From contig JAVQMG010000122.1 of the NCBI GenBank assembly GCA_032878915.1, forward strand, positions 310,001-374,000: a stretch of DNA of 64,000 nt, written 5' to 3'. The translations under genes were made by a program, and so were the position numbers. Shown one piece after another: positions 12,020 to 23,300 of the stretch; the stretch's first letter is position 1, and every line of letters starts with the position of its first letter. The DNA comes from Castanopsis chinensis. Its lineage: Eukaryota; Streptophyta; Magnoliopsida; Fagales; Fagaceae. The notes under the pieces are model-generated. The model was not told the origin of the DNA. It saw only the letters and a list, made by a program, of their open reading frames with translations, and did no database searches.

Positions 12020-12707
12020 TGTGCGCACCCAAAAAAGAGCGGACAAGCCCAACTTCTATCTGAGCTCACAATCTATTTATTTTGTGAGTTTTTTGATTTT
12101 CTACAATGGGTGATCTTATGCTCGGCACCCCAAATACACTTGTTCTCTGTCCTCACAGAGTTATTCTCCCTCTCTTTTTTTAGAACGATTACCCTCTTTC
12201 CTCAGTATTTGCTCTCAAAAATTGCCAACCCTTGTACCAAATTTTCCTACCTTATTTATAGCCTAAGGTTAGTGGCAAAACTATGATTGTTTTCCTAGTG
12301 AGTGGAAAAATATGTCCAATACAATTACTCTTAAATGGATGTTTAGTTGTAAGTGGGAGGTGGTGATAATGGCATTGGAACTGGTTCCACAGCTAGATGG
12401 GCTGCTCGGTAGCAATACTCTCTACGCTTTGCAAAGCTCCCTGGGATTCATCCCCTTGGGAAGTTGCCCTCCCCGGCCAAGTAAGATCTCACCTTCGCGG
12501 TTCATGTCTTAACTAGCTTTATAGCGGTTCCCAGATCTTGGTTGGGTGTCGAGGACCACCCAAACTATGTTCGTGGACCCGATAGAGTATGTGTTCGTGT
12601 ATGATACTTTAGGACTTGAGGCCCAACAAGTTTTGGGCCTTGAACAAGTGGCCTTATTGTAATGAGTTTTGTGGGTATTGGGTCTACAGGGGAATAGCGT
12701 CCTGTAC
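12020..12707. mobile_element. Candidate solo LTR-like insertion
   Basis: The segment interrupts the 3' flank of the dioxygenase block. It starts TGTGCGCACC, and a 6-bp GCATAT lies on both sides (12014-12019 and 12708-12713). Inside are gene-sized phrases typical of LTR or TRIM sequences but no reading frame. The right end does not show the canonical CA inside the repeat, so the exact borders are uncertain. Confidence 0.4.
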
Positions 12708-12756
12708 GCATATAATTTGTATTTTTTGTTTTTTTTTTTTTTTCTTTTTTCTCAAA

Positions 12757-13608
12757 GCAAATTTTCAACCTGAGTCGTTCCTCTTCAAAATAAGAAAACT
12801 ACAAGGATCCACAATTACTTTCCAATTAACTAGAAGCACCCAAAAATAAAATGGGTTCCAAAATGGACCATTTACCCCACTTCTTTCATTTCCCCTATTT
12901 TCTGCTGTAGGATCTCTAGATGGGCTTTTAACTGAAAACTGCAACTCACTTTATGAAGAAAATTATTCATAGTTAGAGGATAAAGAAATTTAAGAAATTA
13001 TCAATTAGAAGTGGAACAGCCAAATGTCAGTTTCATTTTGTCTAAGAAAAGTACCCATTGGGATAGAGTCATATAAATTTAATTTTTTCAACATTTTCAC
13101 CTGCATTACAACTTCATCACACTAAATGGAACAAAGGCATACGAAAAGCTCACTAAAAAATGATTATACAGCATTAAGGTCAAGAAATAATTAATAGATC
13201 TACAACACGCTCCAAAGCTGATGAGTTCTTCTAGCCTTGAATAATTTGGATAGCCAACTCCCAGCATTAGCATATGGTGGTCTCCGGCCTTGCAGTAGAT
13301 ATGGTCCACCACTGTAGCCTCCAACTTGGACCTCCACAAATTGCTATTTCTTCATTTTGTCGCTGGTGCAGCCATTTTTTTTTTTTTTCCTTATTTTTTT
13401 CTTTGTATGGAACTCTTGTGATGATTCATACTTGGTCAGGCTACATAATCTAAAGATTAAAGCATGGTTCAACATATTATAAGAATAACAAGAGAGCTCT
13501 CACTTATGTTTGATAAGCAGAAAACAAATAGATTATGGAAAACAATTTTTAAAGGATTTCAAGCACAAAGGGAAATGTCTATGAAAGCACAAGAAGAGAT
13601 AGAGATGA
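12757..13608 (-). pseudogene. Truncated copy of CDKC 3' end
   Basis: This matches the CDKC gene from its 3' flank (about 19770) through the 3' UTR, exon 12 and part of intron 11 (about 21080), in the same minus orientation. The intron-11 acceptor and start of exon 12 are recognisable around 13400-13440 (reverse strand 'gtag' then CCTGACCAAGTATGAATC). The copy therefore arose from genomic DNA and not from mRNA. Most of the Pro/Gly/Gln-rich tail is deleted in at least two places, and the frame is destroyed. No kinase-domain exons are present, and similarity stops abruptly near 13608 in a poly-T run. It can encode nothing kinase-like. Confidence 0.85.
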
Positions 13609-15123
13609 CCAAATTTTTTTTTTTTTTTCTTTTGTGTTGTTTGCATCCCATTGGTTAGGTTTCATCTCATGTCCCATCCAAAGTTTTTTTTTTTTTTCCC
13701 CTTCTCTTTTCTTTTCTAAGGTCATCTTAAGAAAATCTTGATTATTGTAGTGCTCGATTATGTAGGTAAGAAATGTCTTTTACTCAGTCAAAAGAACAAA
13801 TTTTGCAATGATGGTATCCTTAGCCACACAATATTTTTTTTATTTTATAAGCTTGATTATTTTGTGATGGGTATAAAATTACTCTCATTTAGGTCTCACT
13901 TTCACCTTAATCTATCACCCCGAGACTTTTACTAAGTACCAATAACAATAAATCATGTCAAAAATTCTGAATAATGTTGTGTACTTAGAATTACAGACAT
14001 GTGCTTCTAATTAGAGCAAAATTTCTCTTACTTAGATCCCACTTTAATCTGAATTCACCTAGAGATAGAGCAAGAAATTCAGCTTTGGGAATGCCAAAGT
14101 ATGGACTTTTTTTTAATATAACTTCAAGAATTTTTTTAAAAAAATAAAAGGGACTAAGATTTTAAAACCAAAATAATACATGAAAAAGAAAAACTAACAT
14201 GATTTTAGTGTCTATAATATATAATTAAAAAAAAAAAACACCTATTCATGACTGAAAGTTCTTGTTCAGTAGTTATGATTCAAACATCATGAAGTCTATC
14301 TGCACAAGTACAATAACTCTATAAATAAGTTGATAGGTTGTTGATCTTTTCCTTGTTACCTACCATTTGTTACAATTCAAGGAAAATTTGATTAATAAAA
14401 AACATATATTTTCTTTGGGTTTATTATCATCCCCATCAAAATTTTGAGGAAAAAGAATTAAAATGAAATTTGATGAAAAAAATTCAAACACACAAATGAA
14501 AATTTAAAAAAAAATTACCTTAAAACATAAATAAAAGAGTTGCATTGCTTGAAAGTCATTAGCTTCTTATTTCTTGGTTTGTTCTTAATTTATCCTAATT
14601 AGAAAATTATATTTTGTTTAATAAAAATATTTTAACTAACTGAAACTCTAAAAATGTTTTTTTTTAATAATTTTTTTTTTCTTTTTTTGGGAGGAGGGCC
14701 TCACATCATGGAATAGTGAATCATTTTATTTAATATTTTATGATCTATTTGGGTCAATTGAATTGTTGAGATTTGTGTATGTTTTTAACTTTTAAGACCA
14801 AATTATAAATATTTATATAAAATAATTTATTTTGAGATATTACAAGGATGAAATTGAAGATTAAAAGTGCAAAGGTTACTGAGTTGGAGAGTGAAGTTAC
14901 AAAGAGCAGCAGTAAACAACACGACTTAAACGGCATCATCTCTCATGTTGTTTATTTTTTAAATTTTAAATATTTGTATGTAATTTAGCTAGGTGTCAAT
15001 GTGTCGTATTCTGTTAGTGATAATACACAAATAAAATAAAATTCACACTAAATTAAAGATTAGAACAAAATGAATTAAATTGGAGATACATAATATAATA
15101 ATTAGAATGAAAGCGATCCTCAA

Positions 15124-15133
<10 letters not shown>

Positions 15134-15184
<51 letters not shown>
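15134..15184. repeat. (AT)n(AG)n compound microsatellite
   Basis: About 19 bases of TA repeat run into about 32 bases of GA repeat. Confidence 0.95.
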
Positions 15185-15191
<7 letters not shown>

Positions 15192-16192
15192 CAATTTGGC
15201 GGAGGTGCGGTTCTCACTTTTTTTATGAGATTCAAGGTTTCTATTTGACTTGTTCCCTTCAGGATACAGCGACCCAAATAAATCATTGTGCAGCTGTCGG
15301 CTGAAGTTAATTCTACACTAATATTTAAGCCCAAAGCTCAAAAAAAAATACATCTTTCTTTGTCCAACCATTCTCAAAATATGTATTATTGTAAAACACT
15401 TCTTACATACATAGATATCGTTATACATGAAGACATATGTAGAGGAATGGTGCATGTAGGTCTATATATAGGCTCATAGGAATTGCTCAAGATTAATGAG
15501 CGTTCACATTATTTATTTTCCTAAATATTATACTTATCTATATATATATATATAAGGATAAATTGCAAAGTACACCCCTAATGTTTAGGGTTGCTTGAAT
15601 TTTACACCCTAAAATTTGAAATTTTGGATTTTACACCTTAAAGTTTACTTCTGTTAGAAAAATCAACCCCTCCGTTAGTGGGTTGCTGACATATCCATTA
15701 AATGCCACATAAATTGATAAAGTTTACTAGTTGATTCAATTAAAGTATGACATATGGATATAATAAATCCACATCAAATAAATAACTTAAAATTTTGAAA
15801 ATAAATAAAATAAAAACTTTTTAAAAATAATTAAATAAATTTTTTTTAAAATAAAATAAATAATTTCTTTAGCAACTACCGTGCTGGATTTCTCAGGGGA
15901 ATTATTCACTTTCTCAATGTCTTCTTCCCTTCCAGTAAACTTTAGCCTTTGCTGGTAGCTAGAGAAAATATTATAAAATGTTCATTCAGATTTTATGAAC
16001 ATCAAGTACTTCTCACATAGAAACAATCAAACCAACAAAATATCAATAAACCACAAACTGATGTGTTCATCAGAGACAGAGGGAGAGAGTGAAGAGGAGA
16101 TTATACCAGCGGCAGAGCAAATCGAGTGTTGGTGGCCAAGCTTCATGCAGCCAAACCTCAGCTGTCGCCAACAACCACCGCGAGCCACAAAA

Positions 16193-16198
<6 letters not shown>

Positions 16199-16232
<34 letters not shown>
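16199..16232. repeat. (CT)n microsatellite
   Basis: This is a pure run of CT dinucleotides of about 34 bases. Confidence 0.95.
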
Positions 16233-16235
<3 letters not shown>

Positions 16236-16543
16236 GTTTCTCTCTCCTAAGCCGAATTCTCTCTCAAGCTCAGCCATGCCAGAACCTCACTAGTACGGCC
16301 ACCATACACAGCAGCAAAAGTCAACTAGGTCTCAACCACTAATGGCCGCCGATCCCTCTCTCTCTTTTTGTTTTATCCTTTGGTTGATTTGGTGATTAGG
16401 TTATGAAAGCTTGAGAATTTCATTTGGGTTTGGGAAATGAGGGCTTGTAGATCTGTGGGTTTTGATATGTGCCCTATTGAAATTGTTTATGTGTTTTAGA
16501 ATGGGTTTTTAATTTGAGTTTTAATTTTTTTAGCATTTGTTTG

Positions 16544-16992
16544 TGTGATGCCCCAATTTGATTGATTGTGTGATGTGTGTGGATATGTGATGAATCTCAC
16601 ATCGGGTATTTACTAGGTAGATTTGGGTTTTATTAACAACTACAAAGAGCCTCAATTATGACTAGTCATTTTGAGATATAGCACAGATGTGGCTAGCACT
16701 TTTCCTTGAGTCGTTACATATGGTATTAGAGCCGGCCCAATAACCCCGTATGGAATCAGAGACACTACCCCACAAGTGAGCCCTAACGAGGACATTAGGG
16801 ATTTAAGTGGGAGAGATTGTGATGTCCCAATTTGATTGATTGTGTGATGTGTGTGGGTGTGTAATGAGTCTCACATCGAGTATTTACTGAATAGATCTGG
16901 GCTTTATTAACAACTACAAAGAGCCTCAATTATGACTAGTCATTTTGAGGTATAGTGCAGATGTGGCTAGCGCTTTTCCTTGGGTCGTTATA
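16544..16992 (+). mobile_element. TRIM retrotransposon, forward copy (449 bp)
   Basis: Two 175-bp direct terminal repeats lie at 16544-16718 and 16818-16992. Both start TGTGATG; the first ends GTTACA. Two bases inside the first is a primer-binding site TGGTATTAGAGCC (16721-16733), close to the initiator-tRNA-Met site used by many plant retroelements. Just before the second is a purine tract (AAGTGGGAGAGAT). Between them are about 100 bp with no coding capacity. This is the layout of a terminal-repeat retrotransposon in miniature, which relies on proteins from other elements. No matching 5-bp target duplication is seen: GTTTG on the left, TATAC on the right. Confidence 0.9.
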
Positions 16993-17003
16993 TATACAGC
17001 ATA

Positions 17004-17453
17004 TGTAACAATCCAAGAAAAATTGCTAGCCACATCTGCGCTATACCTCAAAAGGACTAATCATAATTGAGACTCTTTGCAGTTGTTGACAAAGCTCAGT
17101 TCAACTTAGTAAATACCCAATGTGGGACTCATCACACACCCACATACATCACACAATCAATCAAATTAGGGCATCACAATCTCCCTCACTTAAATCCCTA
17201 ATGTCCTCATTAGGGCCCACTTTGTGGAGTAGTGTCTCCTAGTCCACACGAAGTTACCGGGCTGGCTTTGATACCATATCTAACAACCTAAGAAAAAGCG
17301 CTAACCACATCTACGCTATACCTCCAAAAGACTAGCCACAATTAAGACACATTGCAGTTATTAATAAAGCTCAGTTCAATCTAGTAAATACCCAATGTAG
17401 GACTCATCACACACCCACACACATCACACAATCAATCAAATTGGGACATCACT
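17004..17453 (-). mobile_element. TRIM retrotransposon, inverted copy (450 bp)
   Basis: This is the same family as the neighbour but on the opposite strand. The terminal repeats are 17004-17178 and 17279-17453, again 175 bp each. On the minus strand the primer-binding site is TGGTATCAAAGCC (17276 down to 17264), and a purine tract precedes the downstream repeat near 17179-17192. The outermost base of the upstream repeat has changed (AGTGATG instead of TGTGATG). Only 11 bp separate it from the forward copy, so the two form a 0.9-kb inverted repeat. No target duplication flanks this copy either. Confidence 0.9.
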
Positions 17454-17900
17454 ACGTCGATCTCATCACTTTACCCGTGGGTCTGAGGCGGATGGCGAAT
17501 CGGCAGCGTGGTTCTAAGGCCGATGGCGGCATGGGTTTGAGCTGATCGGCGGCTTGGGAAGGCTAGTGGATCGGTGACGTCGAGCTTCTGTGGCAGCAAC
17601 GTTGACGATGAGTTAGTCCAGCAGCAGTAAATAGAGTGAACTTGAGAGACTGGAGTTGAGAGAGTGAGCTTGAGAGAGACGAGCTTCAGATGATGAGATG
17701 AGAGTGAATGAAAAAGAGAGGCATGGTGTGATAAAAGAATGGAAAAAAAAATTTTGTATTATTTTAATCTCCAGCTGAAAGCTAAAAAAAAAGGTATACC
17801 TCCACTGTTGCAAGGGGATTTTTTGTGTTTTGGTAGAGCTAAATAGCTATTTAGCTCCACTACTGCAAGTGCTCTAACCTCTAAGCGCCCAAAGCAACAC
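17454..17900. other. Element-derived flank with perfect 22-bp palindrome
   Basis: There is no gene. A GC-richer stretch (17460-17640) with repeated 'gatggcg' and 'atcggcg' words is followed by 'gagagagtgagcttgagag' purine repeats. At 17836-17857 a 22-base sequence equals its own reverse complement (it starts GAGCTAAATAG), close to 'ctactgcaagtgctctaacc', which looks like the end of a DNA transposon. Confidence 0.5.
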
Positions 17901-17904
17901 AGAG

Positions 17905-18940
17905 GGAGATAGACACTAACACTTGGGTGTATAGAAAATTGAGAATTGGACTTGGACTTGGACTTGGATTTGGAAACTTCCTATACCTCCAAAACTGAGA
18001 ATTTTTATTTGGATATGTGCTCACAACAGATTACCAACAGGGGCCACAATTTTCAAATATACAAACCCAGATGCTTAATCATGTCTTCGTTGTGGTAACA
18101 AAGAAACACTCCCACATGCTCTAAGAGACTGCACTTTCACTAGAGCCTTTTGGTTAACTTTAGGTCAGAGCAATCTTCCTCAAAAACATTTTCCTATCCC
18201 CAATTCAGACATGGTGCAGAACAAACTTAAGAAAAAGTGTTCTATCCATCACATCCCTTAGAGAATTTTCTTTGCTTTCAAATCTGGGGATTGTTACTTG
18301 CTAGGAATGCCTTAATCCAATAGTATGATAGCTGAACTATGGGTAATTAGACATGATCTTAAGATATTATGGGATAGGGGATACTGTAATGTTTAGCTCC
18401 AATCAGATTCAAAATTGGCTATAGAATGGATAACTTCACAAGTTAAAAAATTTCCTTACGAATTTACTAATTTGGTTATGGATTGCAAGTCATTACTGGC
18501 CCGAGATTGGGAAGTGCGCTCTAGTCACATATGGAGAGAGGCTAATGGTTGGGTTGATCTTTTGGCAAAGATAAAGAGTTTCCAACACAGGCATATCGAC
18601 TATGATACTTGTCCAACATTCCTGTTTCAATGCTTCTTCTGGGACTCCATGGATTTCAAGGCTAACAGATTTGCTTCTTTTGAAGAAATAAGTGTGGAAA
18701 ACTCCTGTACTTCATATTTGACAAGAACCATCTAGCTTTTTATTTTTTTTATTTTTTGTTTTGTTGGCTGTTGTGGAACTAGATAGGGGTCTGTTAGTTT
18801 GTTGGTCTGTTTATATTGTTTTGTCTAGTGTCTCCATAGAGCCTCTGTGGCCCTCCTTTTAGTTCCTATTTGTACAAACTCTTTTTATTTGGGTAATGAA
18901 TTATGATTCTCCTTTTATGCCCAAAAATAAAATAAAATAA
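17905..18940 (+). pseudogene. LINE 3' fragment, copy 2 (zf-RVT plus RNase H)
   Basis: This is the better preserved partner of 2965-3970. It encodes 'KLPIPPKLRIF'-type zinc-binding-domain remains and then, at 18415-18735, an open stretch of 106 codons. That stretch ends the RNase H domain of plant LINEs (MDCKSLLARDWEVRSSHIWREANGWVDLLAK), with the usual terminal His...Asp region, before TAG at 18733-18735. Stops and frame changes upstream show that it is dead. A T-rich 3' UTR follows to an A-rich end near 18940 ('aaaaataaaataaaataa'), probably the LINE tail. The 5' part is missing, as in most LINE copies. Confidence 0.75.
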
Positions 18941-19769
18941 GCGAGAAATACATAACTGTAATGGTTGATAGGCGGCACTTTTGAGAATTTTGAAAATTTT
19001 CTAAACCGCGTATATCCCCCAAAAAAAAAAAAAACTAGTTTATGAATTGAAAAATAAAATAATTCTATCCCACAACAAGAAACTGGGTATATCCACACAC
19101 ATGCAAAAAAAAAAAAAAAATTAAAAAGCAACATATGTTGGTTGTGAAACTCGGAATGGACTGGGTGGTATGACTCAACCCAGATGCTAGTTTTAAATGC
19201 CATAACAATAATTGGGCCACATCTTTTGTCGAAAAATTATGGGAAATTATTATATATATAAGGACAGCTTATGAATTAAATTTATTAAAAATTAAATGAC
19301 ACATAACAATTCGACCTAGATTTCAGTCCAACCTCAAAAAACATTGAACATCTCTCTCTTTTCTAGTTCTTTAAACAATTTGGATTTCAAAACCATCGTT
19401 TCAATCACATTCAAGTTATTCAACAACAACCAGAAAATAAAAATTGTTGTTAGTCTAAAAAAAAATGTGTTAGGCTAGACGAAGCAAAATAAACCATGAT
19501 GTCCTTATCCCATAAACAAAAAAATAAAATAAAAAACTGTGTATATAAGTGGAAAAAAGAAATATCCCAACCGTGAATCTTCTGTGTCTAACCAAAGAAT
19601 TAATAAAACGGTGCAAGAAGGGTTATCAAGAACAATTAAGTTGCGTCTATTTAAAAAGTTGCTACAATTTGGTGCACCCGCCTGATTTTTAATCAAGAGC
19701 AATCATAACTTCTAAGCCCGATTTTTATTATAAAGTATAATTCGTTTCACAGTAATTTTATTTCTTTTC
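18941..19769. other. Intergenic between LINE fragment and CDKC 3' flank
   Basis: I see no coding region, structured RNA or clear element borders here. There are A-rich runs at about 19020 and 19107. Confidence 0.5.
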
Positions 19770-20372
19770 TCAGACGAGTTTTTCAATCTGAGTGGTTTCT
19801 CTTCCACATAAGAAAAGAACAATGATCAACAATTACCATCGAATTAGCTGGAAGCACCCAAAAATATATTGGGTTCCAAAATGGACTATTCACTCCACTT
19901 TTTTCCATCTTGTGTGTTAGGATTTCTGAATAGGCTCTTGGCTGAAAACTGCAACTCACTTAATTAAAAAAAAAAAAATTATTCTTGATTCATAGTTAGG
20001 TGACAGAAAGACTGGAAAAATGCGGAACAGCCAAATGACAGTTTCATATTGATTCATTGAATAAGAAAAACCCCATTGGGAAATTGTCATAATTTCAACT
20101 TTTTCACCAGCATTACAACTTCACCACACTAATGGAACAAAGGCATAAGAAAAGCTCACTAAAAAATGAATATACAGCATTAGGGTCAAGAAATAATTAC
20201 TATATAACTCCACTCCAAAGCTTATGAGTTCTGCCTTGCATAATTGCAATCGCATTATGAGAGGAGGCCAAAATTAACCACCCCCCCCCCCCCCCATTTT
20301 TTGTATTTCTCTTCTGGATCATATCTATTCTGTCAAAATATCCTCTCCATTCCAACCACTGGTTCTCAACTG

Positions 20373-23300
20373 TTATTGCTGCCAACCACCATACTGTTGA
20401 TTACGGTTACCACCCATTGGGTTTGGACCTCTACCGCCAGCTGAACCTCCAAATTGACTACTTTGGGAATAATTTGGAGGGCCAACTCCATAACCACTAG
20501 CAGCTCCTCTTTGACCAGGAGCTGGCATTCCACTCCCTGCATATGGAGGTCCCCGGCCTTGCGGTGGATATGGCCCACCACTGTAGCCTCCGACTTGAGC
20601 TCCACGATTTTGGTTATACCCCCCACTCTGGTTTCCACTAGGAGGGTACCTATTTGGACCTCCAGGAGGACCGCGTGGCCTTCCATATTGGTGATGACTA
20701 GGTCCAGCAGACACTGGAGGCTGTGGATTATTGATGGGATGATTAGGCCCATGCCAATGAGATGGATGAGCTTGCCCGCCAGTATGTTGAATGGGAGGCA
20801 GGCGGGTATGCGGCTGAGGGTGCTGCAATTTCTGTCTCTTTGCGGTCTCTTCATTTTGTCGCTGCTGCTGCCTTTTTTTCTTTGTCTGGAACTCATGTGA
20901 TGATTCATACTTGGGCAGGCTACATGATCCAAAGACAAGCATATTTCAACATAGTATAAGACATACTCGCATACAAGGGAGCTCACATGTTTGATAAGCA
21001 GACAACAACAAAAATTATGGAAATTTTTAAAGGAGTTCAAGCACAAAGGGAAAATGTCTATGAAAGCGCAGGAGAGAGATCCAAAAATTGTTTCCTACAG
21101 GTGGCACAACACAAATGTAGTTGTTCCGCATGGTACTCTTTATGCGAATGATATGTATAAATTAACCTCAGAAATCCTTGTAGACAATAAGAGGCATGCA
21201 CAAAATAGAGATGGGAATCATACCTCTTAGGATCACAAGGTAAAGGATCATTCCAGAAATATTCTGCAACTAGTGCATCCTGGGCAGTTATTCTCTGCAT
21301 AAGCAAGAGATCAGTACATAGAAAGAAGGCAAAGTAACAATGACAAAGATAACGGTGAGGTGATGAAGAAAATTGTCTAGGATGTTAGAAAGAAGATATC
21401 TTTTTTGGGAGAACAGGATAATCCCAATACTAGAGATGGGAATTAGCACTCAGAATCTTCCTCTAGAGTTTATACTACATAATTTTCCATTTATTTAGCT
21501 TTTTGTAGTTTGCTTCTCGGTTAGCGAGAGACAAGGGTTGTTACCCAGTATATTTTGCACTTCATGTTGTTCTTTTAGCATCACCTCTCCAGCCCAGAAA
21601 GATTTAACAAAATTAAAATTTTAAAAATAAATAACGATAATAACACAAGTCATTTGATTTTGCTTTTGCTTTTGTATGAAAGAAAATTAAATCCTCTAAA
21701 TTTGCTATACTATCTACTCATTGCAAGTTTGCAACTGCTATGGAAAGGGCAGGCAGCATGTTTAACCCATTAATCAAACACAAAGAACCATCTGGCAGCT
21801 CTAGTTCTTGGGAGCCAGCCCTATAAAAGCTATAGAAAAGTCTCTCTTTTTTTATAAGTAATTCATAAAAGCTTCAAAGCTATAGCAAAGTGCAAATTCA
21901 TAGTATATAAAAACAATTCAAATTAATTTAATTAAATGAAGAATTGCAAAAGAATATTTTAAGCAAATGGCAACAGAATACTTGGCAAAAGATTCAGTAC
22001 CATATGAAAATATTCAAAATCCACTGACCATAATAAAATAAGGATCTATTATAGTAATGAAAGGAACAAATCTGGAGTTTCATTGATACCTTTTCTGGAT
22101 TAAGAGTCAACATGCTGTCCAGTAAATCTAGAGCATGGCGGTCAAAACTGTAAACCATATAAATTATAAATATCAAATTTAGAAAATAAGTACGCCAGTA
22201 TCTTGTAACTGCAATTTGTTTTAAGAAAAAAAACATAAGCCTTTGTTTACTTACTGTCTGAAAACCTCTCTGATGCGTCTCTTCATTGGTCTTGATGGCT
22301 TGAAATTATTATACCAAGGCATCTTTGAAACACCAGGCCAGTTGAGCTCATCAGGGGACCCACAAAGCTCAAATATCTTGTTCAATTGCTCAGGCTACAA
22401 CAATTGTGAAGAGATTATTTCAGATCAAAATTATCATCATTCAGAATTACTGGATAGAGAACTGTGATGCTATGTATCATCATTTAATCTCATCTAAGGT
22501 CAATGGATTTCCTGCAGGTTTCTCTCACTAACTTTCTATGTTTTAATAATCTCACATCTACAAACCAACAAGATCATGCTTAGCTTCTCAAGGCTTAGCA
22601 GAGTATAGAGGAATAAGGAGCCAAGGATAAACACATGTAATGTCTCTTTCTTCACAACCCAACTAAATCTTAATCCCAACTAACTGGAACTAGCCACACA
22701 AATCCTTTTCCAAGATAATTGGATATAGCTACATGGATCGTCCCAACTATTTTTTCCTTTTGGGTTTTCAAAATCATGTTTATAAGACGTTACTAAGTTT
22801 ATGCTGGGTGTCAACACACCACAAGTCCTCTTTTGTCTACTCTTGTACAGCTCTAGCTGTGTAAAACAAATTATGACACTAAACACCATAAAGGCATAGT
22901 TACTCTAACCCTCCTTGATTCATATTATACACACACACACACATGTATCCCATTGGGAACAACTCAAACCTGACAGTAGGCAAAAATCATAAAACCATCT
23001 TCTAAACAATGGTTAGTTAGCTAATTTAAAGAAAAAATAAGATCCAAATCACAATTTGATGGACTCGTGTGCTTATATCAACTAACTAGAACTAGTGTTC
23101 ATTTGCATATGTCAGCAAATCTTTCATAGTGAAGAGCCCAACCGTTTAACCCAAGCAGAAGAGAAGCATTTCCAGAACCATAATGTAATTACTAGACATC
23201 TTTCATGCAATTAAGAAAAAATAATCCGGTACTTCTCACAGCATATACTAATCAATTGACTGTCAAGAGTGTGATCATTGACTATCATAATATCAACTTC

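Larger units (their letters stand above)
13609..16540. other. Intergenic, no gene supported
   Basis: No coding region is supported. There are an AT/GA compound microsatellite (15134-15184), a CT array (16199-16232), and a 15550-15720 stretch starting 'aaggataaattgcaaagtacaccc', a common wording at ends of plant repeats; a similar one is near 30.9 kb in reverse. The 16060-16340 part is C-rich and untranslated-leader-like but has no supportable protein. Confidence 0.45.

Noticed and set aside
12312..12512. 66-codon frame within the LTR-like segment
   Set aside because: No recognisable domain and located in a probable retroelement end; not counted as a gene.
20366..21046. Long minus-strand open frame of 226 codons overlapping CDKC exon 12
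   Set aside because: It is a shadow in another frame of the low-complexity CDKC tail; the real frame gives the known GGNRNQQYGGWQQ end and joins the upstream exons.
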